This document shows positions 5,995 to 7,375 of a stretch of 7,375 bases of DNA, piece after piece. The notes below the pieces were generated by a model. It was not told the DNA's origin and searched no databases. It was given only the letters and a program-made list of their open reading frames with translations. Made by a program: the position numbers and the translations under genes. Numbering within the stretch: position 1 is the first letter of the stretch; the number at the start of each line of letters is the position of its first letter. The DNA comes from Patescibacteria group bacterium (GTDB taxonomy: Bacteria; Patescibacteriota; Minisyncoccia; Phycocordibacterales; UBA12088): the NCBI GenBank assembly GCA_015491145.1, contig WFWM01000079.1:1-7375 (forward strand). The letters run 5' to 3'.

Positions 5995-6633
5995 TCAGGA
6001 AGATCCAGTCAGGAAGCGAACCACCCAGTACACGACTGCTGAGAACCACTCCCCAGTCACAAGGATAAGGAGCAGGAGCACCGCCGCAAGGCCAGCCACG
6101 CCCCACGAAGCAAGCGATGTTTCGAGGGTGGCCATCCAACGCCTGCCGGCTGGCGGGAGAAAGTAGGCAAGCACCTTCGAACCATCGAGGGGTGGAACGG
6201 GGATGAGATTGAAGAGAGCAAGCACTATATTGATAACCACCGCCTGCTCTGCAAAGGCAACGATACTTGCATTCTGGAACAGCGAAGCCGCAACCCTTGC
6301 AATGAGCGCAAAACAGACCGCGAGCACGAGATTTGTGGCCGGCCCAGCAAACGCCACGAACGCCTCTCCCCACGAAGCCCGGAGATTTTGTGGGTTGTAC
6401 GGCACTGGGCGAGCCCACCCAAAGAGAAAGGGGGAACCGGAGACAATGAGGACGAGGGGAAGGAGTACTGAACCAATGGGGTCGATGTGGACGAGCGGGT
6501 TCATAGTGAGGCGGCCTGCGTACGCTGGTGTTGCATCACCGAGCGCGTAGGCAGCGTAGCCATGCGCCACCTCATGCAGCACCACCGACACGATGAGCAC
6601 GAGCAAGAAAAACAGGCCCTCTACGCCTCCCAT
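5995..6633 (-). CDS. M50-family (site-2-protease-like) membrane metalloprotease, short form
   Basis: Predicted zinc metalloprotease acting inside the membrane, of the compact M50 group without a PDZ domain. From the ATG at 6633 the product has 212 residues. HEVAHG at 20-25 provides two zinc His ligands and the catalytic Glu21, within the first membrane helix. GRLTMNPLVHIDPIGS (40-55), FGWARPVPYNP (71-81) and GPATNLVLA (97-105) are group hallmarks. NLIPVPPLDGSKVL (from 142) supplies the third ligand, Asp150. Hydrophobic segments lie at about 7-24, 55-67, 91-118, 125-146 and near the C-terminus (180-205). In-frame starts at 6654 (ATG) and 6690 (GTG) exist. I prefer 6633 because related proteins begin 15-20 residues before the HExxH motif, and an extended -10-like sequence lies 7 nt upstream. 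The substrate is unknown. It is divergent from rpmB and lies 120 bp before rpsL on the same strand. Confidence 0.9.
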   Translation of the reverse strand: MGGVEGLFFLLVLIVSVVLHEVAHGYAAYALGDATPAYAGRLTMNPLVHIDPIGSVLLPLVLIVSGSPFLFGWARPVPYNPQNLRASWGEAFVAFAGPATNLVLAVCFALIARVAASLFQNASIVAFAEQAVVINIVLALFNLIPVPPLDGSKVLAYFLPPAGRRWMATLETSLASWGVAGLAAVLLLLILVTGEWFSAVVYWVVRFLTGSS

Positions 6634-6648
6634 TGCCCGTAGGCTACC
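6634..6648 (-). promoter_or_regulatory. Weak extended -10 before the M50 protease start
   Basis: In the gene's direction TGG-TAGCCT is followed by seven bases (ACGGGCA) and then the ATG at 6633. The TG of an extended -10 is present, but the hexamer matches TATAAT at only three positions. TGGTCA, 18 bp upstream, is a 4-of-6 match to a -35. It parallels the spacing seen at the glycosidase and rpmB genes. If real, the downstream start (6633) is the used one and the mRNA is leaderless. Confidence 0.25.
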
Positions 6649-6705
6649 ACACATCGCCTTGCCTTGACCACCGTCGACCTGCCTCTCCACTCATGCGATG
6701 CGGCG

Positions 6706-6734
6706 TTGCCAACGGGCAAGGAGTATGCTTTACT
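6706..6734 (+). promoter_or_regulatory. rpmB promoter with extended -10, near-leaderless start
   Basis: TTGCCA (6706-6711, 5 of 6 to TTGACA), a 17-bp spacer, then TTTACT (6729-6734, 4 of 6 to TATAAT) with TGC directly in front of it as an extended -10. The expected transcription start is about 6741, one or two bases before the rpmB ATG at 6743. It is the best-formed promoter-like sequence I found in the window. Confidence 0.5.
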
Positions 6735-6742
6735 GCCCGCGT

Positions 6743-6985
6743 ATGGCAAAGCGTTGCGCCGTGACTGGCAAGAGCTCGCAGGTGGGGGGGCGCTACTCAA
6801 ACCGCGTCCGTGCCACCCAGTTTAACCCCACCGGGAAGGTGCGGCGCAAGGCGAACATTCAGCGGGTGCGCATCTATGTGCCGGAGCTCAAGCGGCACGT
6901 CGTAGTGAACCTCTCCACCAAGGCGCTTCGCACCATCAGTAAACGAGGCGCCTTCGCGGTACTCAAAGAGGCGGGGGTTATCTAG
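6743..6985 (+). CDS. rpmB: 50S ribosomal protein L28
   Basis: L28 is a small, basic large-subunit protein needed for late 50S assembly. The 80-residue product begins MAKRCAVTGKSSQVGGRYSN, like the (C/I)xxTGK-xxxxGxxxSH/N start of the family. It has the NPTGKVRRKANIQRVR segment, a VNLSTKALRTISKRG core and a short C-terminal helix. Only one Cys is present, so this is the zinc-free type. The frame is open upstream with ATGs at 6725 and 6698. I chose 6743 because it gives the canonical N-terminus and fits the promoter. An AAGGAG (6718-6723) lies 1 nt before the 6725 ATG and 19 nt before 6743, wrongly spaced for both. It is divergent from the M50 gene and convergent with the ComEC-like gene, with overlapping stops. 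Confidence 0.96.
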   Translation: MAKRCAVTGKSSQVGGRYSNRVRATQFNPTGKVRRKANIQRVRIYVPELKRHVVVNLSTKALRTISKRGAFAVLKEAGVI

Positions 6986-7375
6986 GAATCTCAGAAAGAG
7001 ATCCCCGATGGAAGGGAGAGTGAGTCGCTCTAGCCTCTTGCGAGAGGCACGACGGCAGCACGAACGCGCTGCCATCGGAGAGTAGGATGATATCGCCGTC
7101 GCGTGCCGTGAGGCACCACGGCACGCGGAACCGTTCGAGCCGCTGGAGCACTTCCTTGTGTGGGTGTCCAAATGGGTTGCCTTGCCCAGCAGAAATGAGC
7201 GCGAAGCGGGGGTGAATAGCGTTGAGCCACCATTCGTCCGTAGAGGTGCGAGAACCGTGATGGCCAAGCAAGAGCGCGTCGCTTGCAAGGCGTGTTCCAT
7301 ACAACCCTGCAAGGTAGTGCTCCACCTCCCGTGGCGCATCCCCGGTGGCAACGAACGTCGCTTCACCGTAGGTAA
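6978..7375 (-). CDS. ComEC/Rec2-type competence protein, C-terminal metallo-beta-lactamase-like part (partial)
   Basis: ComEC-type proteins form the inner-membrane channel for uptake of single-stranded DNA; their C-terminal beta-lactamase-like domain is thought to act as a nuclease. The gene enters from the right edge and ends with TAA at 6980-6978; 131 residues are visible. Seen are the ATGDAP motif (metal-binding Asp at 7340-7338) and LLLGHHGSRTST with the paired metal-ligand-type His. Then come ALISAGQGNPFGHPHKEVLQRL and a late GDIILLSDG strand, the characteristic order of the ComEC C-terminal domain. A stand-alone ComEC-like MBL hydrolase cannot be excluded because the membrane part lies outside the window. 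Its stop codon region overlaps the rpmB stop on the other strand by 8 bp. In CPR bacteria, ComEC together with type IV pili is commonly kept and linked to DNA uptake (known of the group). Confidence 0.88.
   Translation of the reverse strand, partial: TYGEATFVATGDAPREVEHYLAGLYGTRLASDALLLGHHGSRTSTDEWWLNAIHPRFALISAGQGNPFGHPHKEVLQRLERFRVPWCLTARDGDIILLSDGSAFVLPSCLSQEARATHSPFHRGSLSEIPR
6985..7004 (+). terminator. Small hairpin just after the rpmB stop
   Basis: ATCTC (6988-6992) pairs with GAGAT (6998-7002) around the loop AGAAA. GG (6985-6986) can pair with CC (7003-7004), leaving one bulged A. It begins at the last base of the rpmB stop and lies inside the 3' coding end of the opposing ComEC-like gene. 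No T-run follows, so termination is doubtful. Confidence 0.22.

Noticed and set aside
5875..5997. TGA read-through (recoded TGA) at the M50 gene end
   Set aside because: The sequence after TGA lacks any recognisable continuation, and the protein already has the full family length, so TGA acts as a stop.
1..7375. CRISPR arrays, insertion sequences or attachment-site repeats
   Set aside because: No regularly spaced direct repeats, transposase-like reading frame or paired terminal repeats were seen; the single large palindrome at 622-683 has no partner in the window.

Overview
The window looks like a chromosomal segment of a bacterium from the Candidate Phyla Radiation (Patescibacteria), most likely a Parcubacteria-type lineage with moderately high GC. 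This is inference. It rests on the remembered style of the EF-Tu and EF-G N-termini, the Bacilli-like long form of S12, the small M50 protease, the scarcity of clear Shine-Dalgarno sequences, and the tight packing of the translation genes. TGA is used as an ordinary stop (end of the M50 gene), so nothing suggests the TGA-recoded genetic code.

Layout by position. (1) 1-460, minus: N-terminal third of EF-Tu (tuf), running off the left edge. (2) 461-940: a 480-bp stretch with a candidate 40-residue small gene (693-815, minus), a very strong 62-nt interrupted palindrome just downstream of it (622-683), and a second long-stem structure in the tuf leader (523-588). (3) 941-2689, minus: a membrane-anchored, surface-facing GH5-type glycoside hydrolase. 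(4) 2809-4968, minus: EF-G (fusA). (5) 4981-5448, minus: ribosomal protein S7 (rpsG). (6) 5461-5874, minus: ribosomal protein S12 (rpsL). (7) 5995-6633, minus: a small M50 site-2-protease-like membrane metalloprotease. (8) 6743-6985, plus: ribosomal protein L28 (rpmB), divergent from the protease. (9) 6978-7375, minus: C-terminal metallo-beta-lactamase-like part of a ComEC/Rec2-type protein, converging on rpmB with overlapping stop codons.

Positions 5874 to 1 are the classical str operon order rpsL-rpsG-fusA-tuf, with 12-bp gaps between the first three genes. The unusual point is that fusA and tuf are separated by about 2.3 kb carrying a predicted surface glycosidase, a possible small gene and a hairpin. 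The glycosidase appears to have its own extended -10 element almost directly on its start codon. The palindrome after the small gene could close that inserted unit and leave tuf (and presumably the ribosomal genes that usually follow it) as a separate transcription unit.

Other points of interest: S12 carries Arg at the classical streptomycin-resistance Lys42 position and lacks the conserved Pro of the KDLPGVRYH loop. Three genes (rpmB, the M50 protease and the glycosidase) have extended -10-like sequences 7-8 nt before their start codons, suggesting leaderless or near-leaderless mRNAs. No CRISPR array, insertion sequence, tRNA, rRNA or clearly new defence-type system was found.
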